Positions 1 through 5,704 of a stretch of 5,801 bases of DNA are shown piece after piece. This DNA comes from Thermoplasmata archaeon (GTDB lineage: Archaea > Thermoplasmatota > Thermoplasmata > SG8-5): NCBI GenBank assembly GCA_030655715.1, contig JAUSPR010000233.1, positions 1 through 5,801 on the forward strand. The letters run 5' to 3'. Both the position numbers and the translations under genes were made by a program. Under the pieces are notes generated by a model, which saw nothing but the letters and a program-made list of their open reading frames with translations, was not told the DNA's origin and searched no databases. The first letter of the stretch is position 1; the number at the start of each line of letters is the position of its first letter.

Positions 1-47
1 CTGCGGGACTGAGATGAATCGGCATGAACAGTAAAACGTGATAGACC

Positions 48-116
48 GCCATGCACCGTCCAGATATTTGCACATTAAATCAAAGCTAAAAAGCTTTGAT
101 AAATTAGGTGCATGGC
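48..116. repeat. Nested inverted repeat: 10-bp outer arms around a 9-bp perfect hairpin
   Basis: The outer arms are GCCATGCACC at 48-57 and its exact reverse complement GGTGCATGGC at 107-116. Inside them lies a second perfect inverted repeat, ATCAAAGCT at 79-87 and AGCTTTGAT at 92-100, separated by a four-base AAAA loop. GCAC at 70-73 could also pair with GTGC at 108-111, so the right outer arm has two possible partners. No gene covers this stretch. It could be a small structured RNA, a compact non-autonomous mobile element, or paired protein-binding sites. I see no flanking target duplication and no box motifs of a known RNA family. The repeats are read directly; any function is unknown. Confidence 0.7.
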
Positions 117-124
117 CTACACAC

Positions 125-178
125 GTAAACTTCCAGCACCACAATAAACGCCAGCTCCTTTAGGGGCTGATAGTTTAC
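125..178. repeat. Second nested inverted repeat, in the 3' flank of the KaiC-like gene
   Basis: GTAAACT at 125-131 is the reverse complement of AGTTTAC at 172-178. Within it, bases 152-169 form a hairpin with a 7-bp stem (one G-T pair) and a four-base loop. It begins 5 bases beyond the stop codon of the minus-strand ATPase gene, so in that transcript it would form a structured 3' end. It might stabilise the message or aid termination, but archaeal termination usually depends on U-tracts and no clear one follows on the minus strand. Stem pairing is seen; the role is inference. Confidence 0.45.
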
Positions 179-182
179 ACAA

Positions 183-884
183 TCAATCTGAAATTATCGG
201 CGTTGTAGTGAATTTTTTTCCTGTATGAATAAGCCTGTACCAGCCCCTCTGGTGTTTGGTACGCCTCATTTTGATGCAGTTTATTCTGAGCTGGATGTCG
301 CTGTCACCTGCCTCATGCATTGTCAGATGAATAATTCCGTCGGCAAGGAAGTCCTCGTCATGCGCCACCAGGCTCATGGAACCAAAGCTAATCTCAGAAA
401 TCAGGAAAACAGTTGAGCCAAGATCCTTCAGGAATCTCATGAAATGGAATAATTCGGCCCGGGGGTTCTTTAATGGTGCCAGAGAATACAAAGCAGCTAG
501 TGAATCAATGACAACTATGTCAAAATCGTCCGATTCAATGCGCTTCTGGATGTATTTTGTCAGAATATCAAGCCACCCCTTGCTGAGCTCCTGCTCGGGA
601 TGGGCCTTTCTTATCTTGCCAACATCTATCATGAAAACCGGAAGCTGGTCAATGTCCTCCATACCCAGGTCTAGCATTGCCCCTTTCAGGCCTTCATAAC
701 TCTCTTCCAGTGAAATGTACAGTCCCTTGTACCCCTCCCTCTTGGCATTCTCATACATGATGCTGTATGTGACTGACGTTTTCATTGTTCCAGGAGTACC
801 GCAAACCAGAACGACATGTCCCTCTGGGATTCCGCCGCCTAGTATGTCATCGAAACCATCTATGTAGGTCTTTATCTTATGCAT
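183..884 (-). CDS. KaiC/RAD55-like single-domain RecA-fold ATPase
   Basis: The gene encodes 233 residues, about one KaiC domain. The N-terminal signature IDGFDDILGGGIPEG (8-22) is typical of the archaeal KaiC/GvpD/RAD55 group. The Walker A loop is GTPGTMKTS (29-37), an acidic EE pair stands at 60-61 where KaiC has its catalytic glutamates, Walker B is DIVVIDS (122-128), and the KMRRTKH motif (205-211) matches the basic C-terminal motif of KaiC domains. It should be a cytoplasmic nucleotide-binding protein; family members are often signalling or regulatory ATPases, but the substrate or partner here cannot be told. I chose the ATG at 884 because the frame can be extended to an ATG at 947 only by crossing the TATA-like box at 914-923, and the signature begins a few residues after 884. 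It is transcribed away from hypB, and both genes have the same palindrome at their start codon, hinting at joint control. No membrane segment or signal peptide is visible. Confidence 0.88.
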   Translation of the reverse strand: MHKIKTYIDGFDDILGGGIPEGHVVLVCGTPGTMKTSVTYSIMYENAKREGYKGLYISLEESYEGLKGAMLDLGMEDIDQLPVFMIDVGKIRKAHPEQELSKGWLDILTKYIQKRIESDDFDIVVIDSLAALYSLAPLKNPRAELFHFMRFLKDLGSTVFLISEISFGSMSLVAHDEDFLADGIIHLTMHEAGDSDIQLRINCIKMRRTKHQRGWYRLIHTGKKFTTTPIISD

Positions 885-891
885 GATATCA
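884..891. promoter_or_regulatory. Palindrome TGATATCA at the start codon of the KaiC-like gene
   Basis: This perfect 8-bp palindrome ends on the first base of the ATG. On the minus strand its surroundings, CAG-TGATATCATGCA, match those of hypB at 1011-1025 in 14 of 15 positions. With a TATA-like box centred near 918, transcription would start near 892, so a protein bound here would cover the start site. Operator function is inferred from position and repetition only. Confidence 0.4.
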
Positions 892-913
892 CTGATACCT
901 GTATGTTTTGGGC

Positions 914-923
914 AATATAAAAA
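914..923 (-). promoter_or_regulatory. TATA-like box for the KaiC-like gene
   Basis: On the minus strand this reads TTTTTATATT, close to an archaeal box A. Its centre is about 34 bases before the ATG at 884, which predicts a leader of roughly 8 bases. A further candidate, TTTATACA on the minus strand near 955-962, would give a leader of about 45 bases. Confidence 0.55.
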
Positions 924-976
924 GATGTCATTGGCTAGTAATGCCATAATTGATTGTATAAATGACCAGCATCCTT

Positions 977-1001
977 GGGTAAAGGGTTAAATATTCTACC
1001 C
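977..1001 (+). promoter_or_regulatory. hypB promoter: TATA-like box flanked by GGGTA/TACCC arms
   Basis: TTAAATATT at 987-995 resembles an archaeal TATA box and is centred 30 bases before the hypB ATG, which predicts a nearly leaderless transcript. No ribosome binding site precedes hypB, in agreement. The box is flanked by the inverted arms GGGTA (977-981) and TACCC (997-1001). Such arms could hold a regulator that competes with TBP, but they are only 5 bp long. Confidence 0.5.
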
Positions 1002-1013
1002 ACTTTGTAACAC

Positions 1014-1021
1014 TGATATCA
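1014..1021. promoter_or_regulatory. Palindrome TGATATCA at the start codon of hypB
   Basis: This is the second copy of the palindrome at 884-891. It again ends on the A of the ATG, and the shared identity continues to TGATATCATGCA (12 bases). The predicted transcription start, about 26 bases after the TATA centre, falls inside it. The two copies are centred 130 bp apart and point in opposite directions. It is a candidate operator shared by the divergent genes. Confidence 0.4.
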
Positions 1022-1671
1022 TGCACCAAGTTTGCGATGTGGAACTGGGAGCGGACATACTGGCTGCCAACAGACGTATTGCCGAGGACAATACTGCGCT
1101 TCTGGAAACGCACAATATAAAAGCTTTCGACTTTCTGGGCGCAATAGGTTCGGGAAAGACTCTTTTAATTGAAAAATTGGCCGATATTCTGCAATCCCGG
1201 GGGATAAGATGTGCTGCCATTGCCGGAGATGTGGCCGGGGACGATGATTACAGGCGATTCAGCGCGCATGACATGCTGGTTGTGAACATCAACACAGGAA
1301 AGGAATGCCATCTGGACGCCCACATGGTTGACCATGCACTTGAAAAACTTGACCTGGAAAATATTGATGTACTTTTCATTGAAAATGTGGGCAATCTGGT
1401 ATGTCCGGCTGACTTCCCGCTGGGCAGCCAGACACGAATCACCATTGTTTCGGTCACCGAAGGAGATGACATGGTTCGCAAACACCCGGTGCTTATGGGC
1501 AGTTCAGACATACTTGTGGTGAATAAAATTGGATTAGCTGGCGTCATGGAAGTGGATCCAAACGTACTCAGCAGGGACGCGCACCGGATAAATCCGCACG
1601 TTCCGGTTGTTATGACAGACGCCAAGCAGGGTAAAGGTCTTGAGGATCTTCTGAAAGTAATGGGATTGTGA
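1021..1671 (+). CDS. hypB: HypB, GTPase for nickel insertion into [NiFe] hydrogenase
   Basis: The 216-residue protein is a SIMIBI-class GTPase that, with HypA, delivers nickel to the hydrogenase large subunit. The P-loop is GAIGSGKT (40-47). GKECHLDAH (93-101) holds C96 and H97, and NVGNLVCPADF (122-132) holds C128; together these match the G-domain metal site at the dimer interface in archaeal HypB. TEGDD (146-150) is also a family motif. The N-terminal CxxCGC and histidine-rich segments of many bacterial HypB are absent, as is usual in archaea. Oddly, the G4 motif is NKIG (168-171) where NKxD is expected, so the Asp that recognises guanine is missing; the G5 region reads TDAK rather than the usual SAK type. 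The ATG at 1021 is placed by the promoter and fits the family N-terminus. hypF follows after 7 bases. Confidence 0.95.
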   Translation: MHQVCDVELGADILAANRRIAEDNTALLETHNIKAFDFLGAIGSGKTLLIEKLADILQSRGIRCAAIAGDVAGDDDYRRFSAHDMLVVNINTGKECHLDAHMVDHALEKLDLENIDVLFIENVGNLVCPADFPLGSQTRITIVSVTEGDDMVRKHPVLMGSSDILVVNKIGLAGVMEVDPNVLSRDAHRINPHVPVVMTDAKQGKGLEDLLKVMGL

Positions 1672-1675
1672 GGAG
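1670..1675 (+). promoter_or_regulatory. Ribosome binding site of hypF
   Basis: GAGGAG overlaps the hypB stop codon and ends 3 bases before the ATG at 1679. The spacing is short but the match to the 16S 3' end is good. It supports translation of hypF from the hypB message. Confidence 0.5.
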
Positions 1676-1678
1676 CCG

Positions 1679-3838
1679 ATGGCCAAGATACTTGTCCGGG
1701 GCATAGTTCAGGGAGTGGGTTTTCGCCCGACAGTTTACAGGGTTGCGATGGAGCTTGGCATGTCTGGGCATGTGCTCAACACCGGCTCTGAAGTGGAGAT
1801 AGTGATAGATGGCGATGCAGTACTTTTCATGGAGGCCCTGAAGAAAGCGCTTCCTCCGCTGGCCAGGCTGGATGATTATTCCATAATCGATTTTCAATGT
1901 AATGAAGATAAATTCACCATAATGCCCAGCAGCAATGGCACACGTTCGTCGCCATTGCCACCGGACGCGGCAATCTGCCCGGATTGCCTGGCAGAGCTTT
2001 TTCAAACCGGAAATAGAAGAGAAAGATTTCCATTCATCAATTGCACGAACTGCGGTGCCAGATTTTCCGTGATAACCGACTTGCCATATGACCGACCCAA
2101 GACCTCGATGGACGATTTTCCAATGTGCAAGACCTGCGCCGGGGAATATTCCGACCCCATGGACAGGCGTTTTCACGCTCAAACCACGTCCTGCCCGGAC
2201 TGCGGGCCGTATTACAGATTGGAAGATGTACCTACCAATGACCCAGTAAGTATGTTTGCCATGGCTATCGACGCCGGGAAGATAGGCGCCGTCAAGAGCT
2301 GGGGCGGCACCCACATAATCTGCCTACCGTCGTCGGTGGGCAAATTGAGAGAAAAATTCAACAGGTCTGAAAAACCTCTGGCTGTCATGGTGAAGGACCT
2401 TGAAACCGCCAGAAAATATGCAAAAATTTCGAAACATGAGGAAATGCTTCTCACATCACCTGCCAGGCCAATAGTTCTGCTGGACAAGGCCATTACAGAC
2501 CTTGATGAGACAGCGCCCGGCCTGGATAAAATCGGATTATACTTGCCTTATAACGGCCTTCATCACTTACTTTTCAGCCATATGAGGCATGACGCATTGA
2601 TCATGACCTCCGGAAACGTGCCAGGGGAACCAATGGCCGTAACAGATGAAGAGATTTCCAGGCTGAATGCCGATATATTCCTGGTTCACAACCGGAGAAT
2701 AATTAATCGGACTGACGACTCGGTAGTCATCCCATATCTGGATAAACAATTCTTTGTTCGGAAGTCCAGAGGATATGTGCCCGACCCGATGCCCATAGGC
2801 CATGAAAGAACCCTGGTGGCTGTGGGAGCTGACATGAACAATACCGGCGCCATTTCTGTCGGAGGCAATGCAATCATGACCCAGCATATAGGCGACATCA
2901 GCCGTTATGAAACATCGCAATTTCTGGAAAATGCAATAAAACATCTAATGAAATTATACGGCATTGAAAAGCCTGAAGCAGTTATTGCGGACCTGCATCC
3001 GAGATACTCCAGCCGTAATGTTGGAAAAAGACTGGCTGACGAATGGGACGTGCCACTTATTGAGATTCAGCATCATGCAGCCCATGCATTCGGGCTTGCC
3101 GCCGAGCATGGCATGAAAAACCTGAAGGTGCTGAGCTGTGATGGTACTGGCTATGGTCTTGACAGTCAAATCTGGGGCGGCGATTTTATCCACATTGAAT
3201 CCAATGGATTCAAACGACTGGGACATCTGGGTTATATTCCGCTTCTGGGGGGAGACAGGGCCGTGGAGGACCCGAGGAGGATGGTGTTCGCCATTGCCGA
3301 ATCCCTTGGCATCCAGCAACCCTATTTCTCAGGTTCGGAAGAACAAATTCTCGCGGCCATGATGAAAAGCTCGGTGAAAACCAGTAGCACAGGCCGGGTA
3401 TTGGATGCCCTGTCCTGCTGGCTGGGTATATGTGACACCATGACCTACGATGGAGAACCAGCCATGAAGCTGGAACCTTACATAAAGCGAGGAAAATCTC
3501 TGCATGAATTCGATATCAAGGTTGAGGCAGGAATTGTTGATACCATCGACCTGTTCGCGCAATTGAATGAGGTCGCGCCTCTGGGCAAAACACTCGGCCA
3601 GGATGAAAAAGCAAACCTTGCAAGGTCATTTGTCGAGGCGCTTTTCGAGGGCTTGATAAATGTTGCCAGTCCATCCGAGTCCCTGGGATTCACCGGTGGT
3701 GTTTCCTACAATCTAGCTATCAATGATATTCTAAAAGAGAAACTGGACAAAAGAGGGGTAAAACTCATAACCCACAAGGCAGTACCCAATGGTGACGGCG
3801 GCATAAGCTTCGGCCAATTGGCGAACCAGGGACAATAA
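1679..3838 (+). CDS. hypF: HypF, carbamoyltransferase for cyanide ligand synthesis
   Basis: HypF uses carbamoyl phosphate and ATP to make carbamoyl-adenylate and transfers the carbamoyl group to the C-terminal cysteine of HypE, the precursor of the CN ligands. All domains are present in 719 residues, slightly short of the common 750-770. The acylphosphatase domain has VQGVGFRP with R16 and N34 as the likely catalytic pair. Two zinc fingers are C100-x2-C103-x18-C122-x2-C125 and C150-x2-C153-x18-C172-x2-C175. The YrdC-like domain has K206, KPLAVM (232-237), TSGN (310-313), DDSVV (346-350) and RKSRGY (361-366). The Kae1-like C-terminal domain has HHAAH (465-469), DGTGYG (488-493) and GDGGISFGQ (705-713). 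The ATG at 1679 follows GAGGAG (1670-1675) closely and gives a complete acylphosphatase N-terminus. It is translated after hypB with a 7-base gap. No frameshift or missing key residue is seen. Confidence 0.97.
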   Translation: MAKILVRGIVQGVGFRPTVYRVAMELGMSGHVLNTGSEVEIVIDGDAVLFMEALKKALPPLARLDDYSIIDFQCNEDKFTIMPSSNGTRSSPLPPDAAICPDCLAELFQTGNRRERFPFINCTNCGARFSVITDLPYDRPKTSMDDFPMCKTCAGEYSDPMDRRFHAQTTSCPDCGPYYRLEDVPTNDPVSMFAMAIDAGKIGAVKSWGGTHIICLPSSVGKLREKFNRSEKPLAVMVKDLETARKYAKISKHEEMLLTSPARPIVLLDKAITDLDETAPGLDKIGLYLPYNGLHHLLFSHMRHDALIMTSGNVPGEPMAVTDEEISRLNADIFLVHNRRIINRTDDSVVIPYLDKQFFVRKSRGYVPDPMPIGHERTLVAVGADMNNTGAISVGGNAIMTQHIGDISRYETSQFLENAIKHLMKLYGIEKPEAVIADLHPRYSSRNVGKRLADEWDVPLIEIQHHAAHAFGLAAEHGMKNLKVLSCDGTGYGLDSQIWGGDFIHIESNGFKRLGHLGYIPLLGGDRAVEDPRRMVFAIAESLGIQQPYFSGSEEQILAAMMKSSVKTSSTGRVLDALSCWLGICDTMTYDGEPAMKLEPYIKRGKSLHEFDIKVEAGIVDTIDLFAQLNEVAPLGKTLGQDEKANLARSFVEALFEGLINVASPSESLGFTGGVSYNLAINDILKEKLDKRGVKLITHKAVPNGDGGISFGQLANQGQ

Positions 3839-3863
3839 ACAGCTATTTTCAATCAGGCAGTAG

Positions 3864-3873
3864 TTTATTATAA
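3864..3873 (+). promoter_or_regulatory. TATA-like box before hypC
   Basis: TTTATTATAA lies in the 64-base gap between hypF and hypC. Its centre is about 34 bases before the hypC ATG, the same distance as for the KaiC-like gene. A separate hypC-hypA-hypD transcript is likely, though read-through from hypF is not excluded. Confidence 0.5.
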
Positions 3874-3902
3874 CCCGACTAAATTTGGGACCTGGTATTC
3901 CT

Positions 3903-4136
3903 ATGTGCTTAGCAATTCCCGGAAAGATAGTCGAAATAAACGGCGACAAGGCCAAAGTTGAGTATGGCGAAGGCGTGACCAACACGGCCAATATCACACT
4001 GGTCGAAGTAAAAATCGGTGATTACATTCTGGTGCATGCAGGCTTTGCCATTCAGGTGCTTTCTGTAAAGGAGGCTCTGGAAACGCTCGCACTCTGGGAG
4101 GAAGTACTCGGCACCGGAGGATTCACTGATGCATGA
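3903..4136 (+). CDS. hypC: HypC, hydrogenase assembly chaperone
   Basis: This 77-residue protein belongs to the HypC/HupF/HybG family. It begins MCLAIPGK; after removal of Met, C2 becomes the N-terminal cysteine that holds the iron with HypD and later contacts the large-subunit precursor. GDYILVHAGFAIQ (39-51) is the conserved core with H45. An in-frame TTG at 3885 would add six residues, but the family absolutely requires Met-Cys at the N-terminus, so 3903 is the start. The TATA-like box at 3864-3873 predicts a leader of about 8 bases. The last 8 bases overlap hypA in another frame. The length is normal for the family. Confidence 0.97.
   Translation: MCLAIPGKIVEINGDKAKVEYGEGVTNTANITLVEVKIGDYILVHAGFAIQVLSVKEALETLALWEEVLGTGGFTDA
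4116..4120 (+). promoter_or_regulatory. Ribosome binding site of hypA within hypC
   Basis: GGAGG lies inside the end of hypC, with 8 bases between it and the hypA ATG at 4129. It supports that start and translational coupling of hypA to hypC. Confidence 0.65.
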
Positions 4137-4506
4137 ATTTTCAATAATTACCTCCATAATGGAAGTGGTGAAATCCGAAATCGAGAAACGCAATGCAATC
4201 ATGGTTCTGGAAATCCAGCTGGAAGTTGGCGAGCTTTCTTTTCTTTCGCACGACGCTCTTCAATTTGGCTTTCGCGCTCTGGCCGAGAACGAGCCAAAGA
4301 TTGACAAAGTTTGTTTGAAAATCATTACTGTTTCCGCGGATGTAAAATGCAGAAAATGCAGTTATTCCGGTTCCATGAAAACCATTGAATCCGAGGTCTA
4401 TCACACCGCAGCCCCGGTCTTCCAGTGCCCGGAATGTTCCGGTCCAATTGATATTATTAAAGGCAGGGAATGCGTGGTAACGAATGTGCGCATGGAGGTT
4501 GATTGA
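4129..4506 (+). CDS. hypA: HypA, nickel metallochaperone
   Basis: HypA binds nickel and works with HypB in the last metal-insertion step. The 125-residue protein starts MHE; H2 and the N-terminal amine are the nickel ligands in this family. The N-terminal part has the family pattern (LEVGELSFL, 31-39). The zinc domain is C74-x2-C77 and C100-x2-C103, with 22 residues between the pairs, wider than in bacterial HypA and in keeping with archaeal members. The start overlaps hypC by 8 bases and has GGAGG at good spacing. The stop TGA shares its last base with the hypD ATG, so translation of the two is likely coupled. Confidence 0.95.
   Translation: MHEFSIITSIMEVVKSEIEKRNAIMVLEIQLEVGELSFLSHDALQFGFRALAENEPKIDKVCLKIITVSADVKCRKCSYSGSMKTIESEVYHTAAPVFQCPECSGPIDIIKGRECVVTNVRMEVD
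4494..4499 (+). promoter_or_regulatory. Ribosome binding site that fixes the hypD start
   Basis: GGAGGT ends 6 bases before the ATG at 4506 but only 3 before an in-frame TTG at 4503. Both spacing and codon favour 4506. Confidence 0.65.
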
Positions 4507-5582
4507 TGTTCGAGTTCCGTGACAAAGAGATGGCCACAAAAATCCTCTCCAAGATTGAAGACCTGAAGCAGGACATCAGAATAATGCATGTCTGCGGCAC
4601 CCATCAGGACACGCTTGTGAAACACGGTTTAATCGACATGCTAGTTGATGTTGGCGTTGAAGTGCGCCAGGGTCCGGGCTGCCCGGTTTGTGTTACTACA
4701 CCTCAGGAAATTGAGGAAACATTGGCGCTGGCCAGAGCTGGAAAAACAATCGCCATATTCGGCGACATGCTGAAAGTTCCTTCTGACTCAGGCTCACTTT
4801 TGAAGGCCAAGGGCGAGGGCGCGGACGTACGCATCGTCTACGGCATAAACGAGGCCGTGGAACTGGCCGAGAAAATTGATAATGAAGTTATTTTCATCGC
4901 TGTGGGATTTGAAACAACCGCTCCTGCGACAGCCAGCATTTTATTGACTAAACCCCCCAACAATTTCTCAGCTCTATGTTGCCACCGCACGATTCCCGAG
5001 GCTCTGAGGATACTGGTCACATCGGGCAAGGTCGGGGTCCAGGGGTTACTTGAACCGGGCCATGTCAGCGTGATAACCGGCTCAAACATGTACGATTTTC
5101 TTTCACGGGACTACAACATCCCGCAAGCGATAGCAGGATTCGAACCGCTGGATGTGCTGATGGGCGTGTTCATGTTGGCCAAACAGATTAAAAATGGTGA
5201 GGCAAAGGTTGACAATGCCTACACCAGGGCTGTGACACCCGAAGGAAATTTGAAGGCCCAGGCAGTAATGGCAACGGTATTCGATGCCTGCGACGTGAAG
5301 TGGCGCGGTTTCCCGGTTTTACCAGGCACAGGGTTGAAACTTAAACCAGAGTATGCCAAATGGGACGCCCGATTGAAGTTTCCAGAGGTACTAGCCCCAG
5401 TTTACACAAGGGAGTATGAAGAGCCGCCCGGGTGCAAGTGCGGCGACGTGTTGCGGGGCGAGATGGACCCGCAGGACTGCCCCCTGTTCGGGAAGGTCTG
5501 TAACCCGGCGAACCCGGTCGGGCCATGCATGGTTAGTTTTGAGGGCGGCTGTGCTATAGAATACAAGTATAGGCGAACTTGA
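4506..5582 (+). CDS. hypD: HypD, Fe-S scaffold for Fe(CN)2CO assembly
   Basis: HypD with HypC carries the iron on which the CN and CO ligands are assembled; it accepts cyanide from HypE. The 358-residue length is normal. Visible family motifs are CGTH (C30-H33), GPGCPVC (C59, C62), GDMLKVPS (from 86), FETTAP (135-140) and PGHVS (H186). C30, C59, C62 and H186 correspond to the iron-binding and thiol-redox residues. The C-terminal [4Fe-4S] site fits C310-x14-C325-x6-C332-x8-C341, with C312 and C349 as extra conserved-looking cysteines. The distance from the CGTH Cys to the GPGCPVC Cys is 29, one more than I recall for other archaeal HypD, which suggests a one-residue insertion in a loop. The start is set by GGAGGT. 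It is the last gene of the cluster seen; hypE does not follow. Confidence 0.97.
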   Translation: MFEFRDKEMATKILSKIEDLKQDIRIMHVCGTHQDTLVKHGLIDMLVDVGVEVRQGPGCPVCVTTPQEIEETLALARAGKTIAIFGDMLKVPSDSGSLLKAKGEGADVRIVYGINEAVELAEKIDNEVIFIAVGFETTAPATASILLTKPPNNFSALCCHRTIPEALRILVTSGKVGVQGLLEPGHVSVITGSNMYDFLSRDYNIPQAIAGFEPLDVLMGVFMLAKQIKNGEAKVDNAYTRAVTPEGNLKAQAVMATVFDACDVKWRGFPVLPGTGLKLKPEYAKWDARLKFPEVLAPVYTREYEEPPGCKCGDVLRGEMDPQDCPLFGKVCNPANPVGPCMVSFEGGCAIEYKYRRT

Positions 5583-5704
5583 TTCAATGGTGGTTAGCCG
5601 AAAGCGTATTCAGGCTTATTTTAACATCAACCTAACGTTTTGGTAATGACCCTGTAATCAGTTGATGTAAATACTAGAAATGCTTATCCCTGTCGGGATG
5701 AAAT
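5583..5704. other. Non-coding stretch after hypD with an 8-bp inverted repeat
   Basis: No gene is visible here. ACATCAAC at 5624-5631 and GTTGATGT at 5661-5668 form a perfect 8-bp inverted repeat with 29 bases between. T-rich CTTATTTT near 5615-5622 could serve as a weak archaeal terminator for the hypC-hypA-hypD message. If the next gene is a transposase, the left end of its element should also lie in this stretch, but the other end is outside the window and no terminal repeat can be assigned. Confidence 0.4.
5667..5675 (+). promoter_or_regulatory. Weak TATA-like box before the right-edge gene
   Basis: GTAAATACT is centred about 34 bases before the ATG at 5705, the same distance seen at hypC and the KaiC-like gene. 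The match to box A is poor. Confidence 0.25.

Noticed and set aside
1..52. Possible start of a minus-strand gene running off the left edge (MAVYHVLLF...), with a T/A-rich element about 25 bases before the ATG at 52
   Set aside because: Only 17 codons are visible, the ATG lies in a repeat arm, and no family pattern is recognisable; not enough to call a gene.
112..147. Short plus-strand frame MAYTRKLPAPQ
   Set aside because: Eleven codons beginning in a repeat arm, no ribosome binding site and no other support.
1..182. tRNA, CRISPR or C/D-box RNA in the left non-coding stretch
   Set aside because: There is no cloverleaf, no regularly spaced direct repeats, and no convincing C/D box pair.
225..699. 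Plus-strand open frames opposite the KaiC-like gene
   Set aside because: They are shadows of a gene with clear Walker motifs on the other strand.
885..947. A longer N-terminus for the KaiC-like protein from the ATG at 947
   Set aside because: The extra 21 residues (starting MALLANDIF) lie across the TATA-like box at 914-923, and the family signature starts soon after the ATG at 884.
1610..2314. Minus-strand open frame of 234 codons
   Set aside because: It lies opposite the ends of hypB and the intact zinc-finger part of hypF and shows no recognisable motif; it is a shadow of strong genes.
3885..3902. TTG start for hypC six codons upstream
   Set aside because: HypC needs Met-Cys at its N-terminus; the ATG at 3903 gives MCLAIPGK.
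4503..4505. TTG start for hypD one codon upstream
   Set aside because: It is too close to GGAGGT (3 bases), and ATG follows immediately at 4506.
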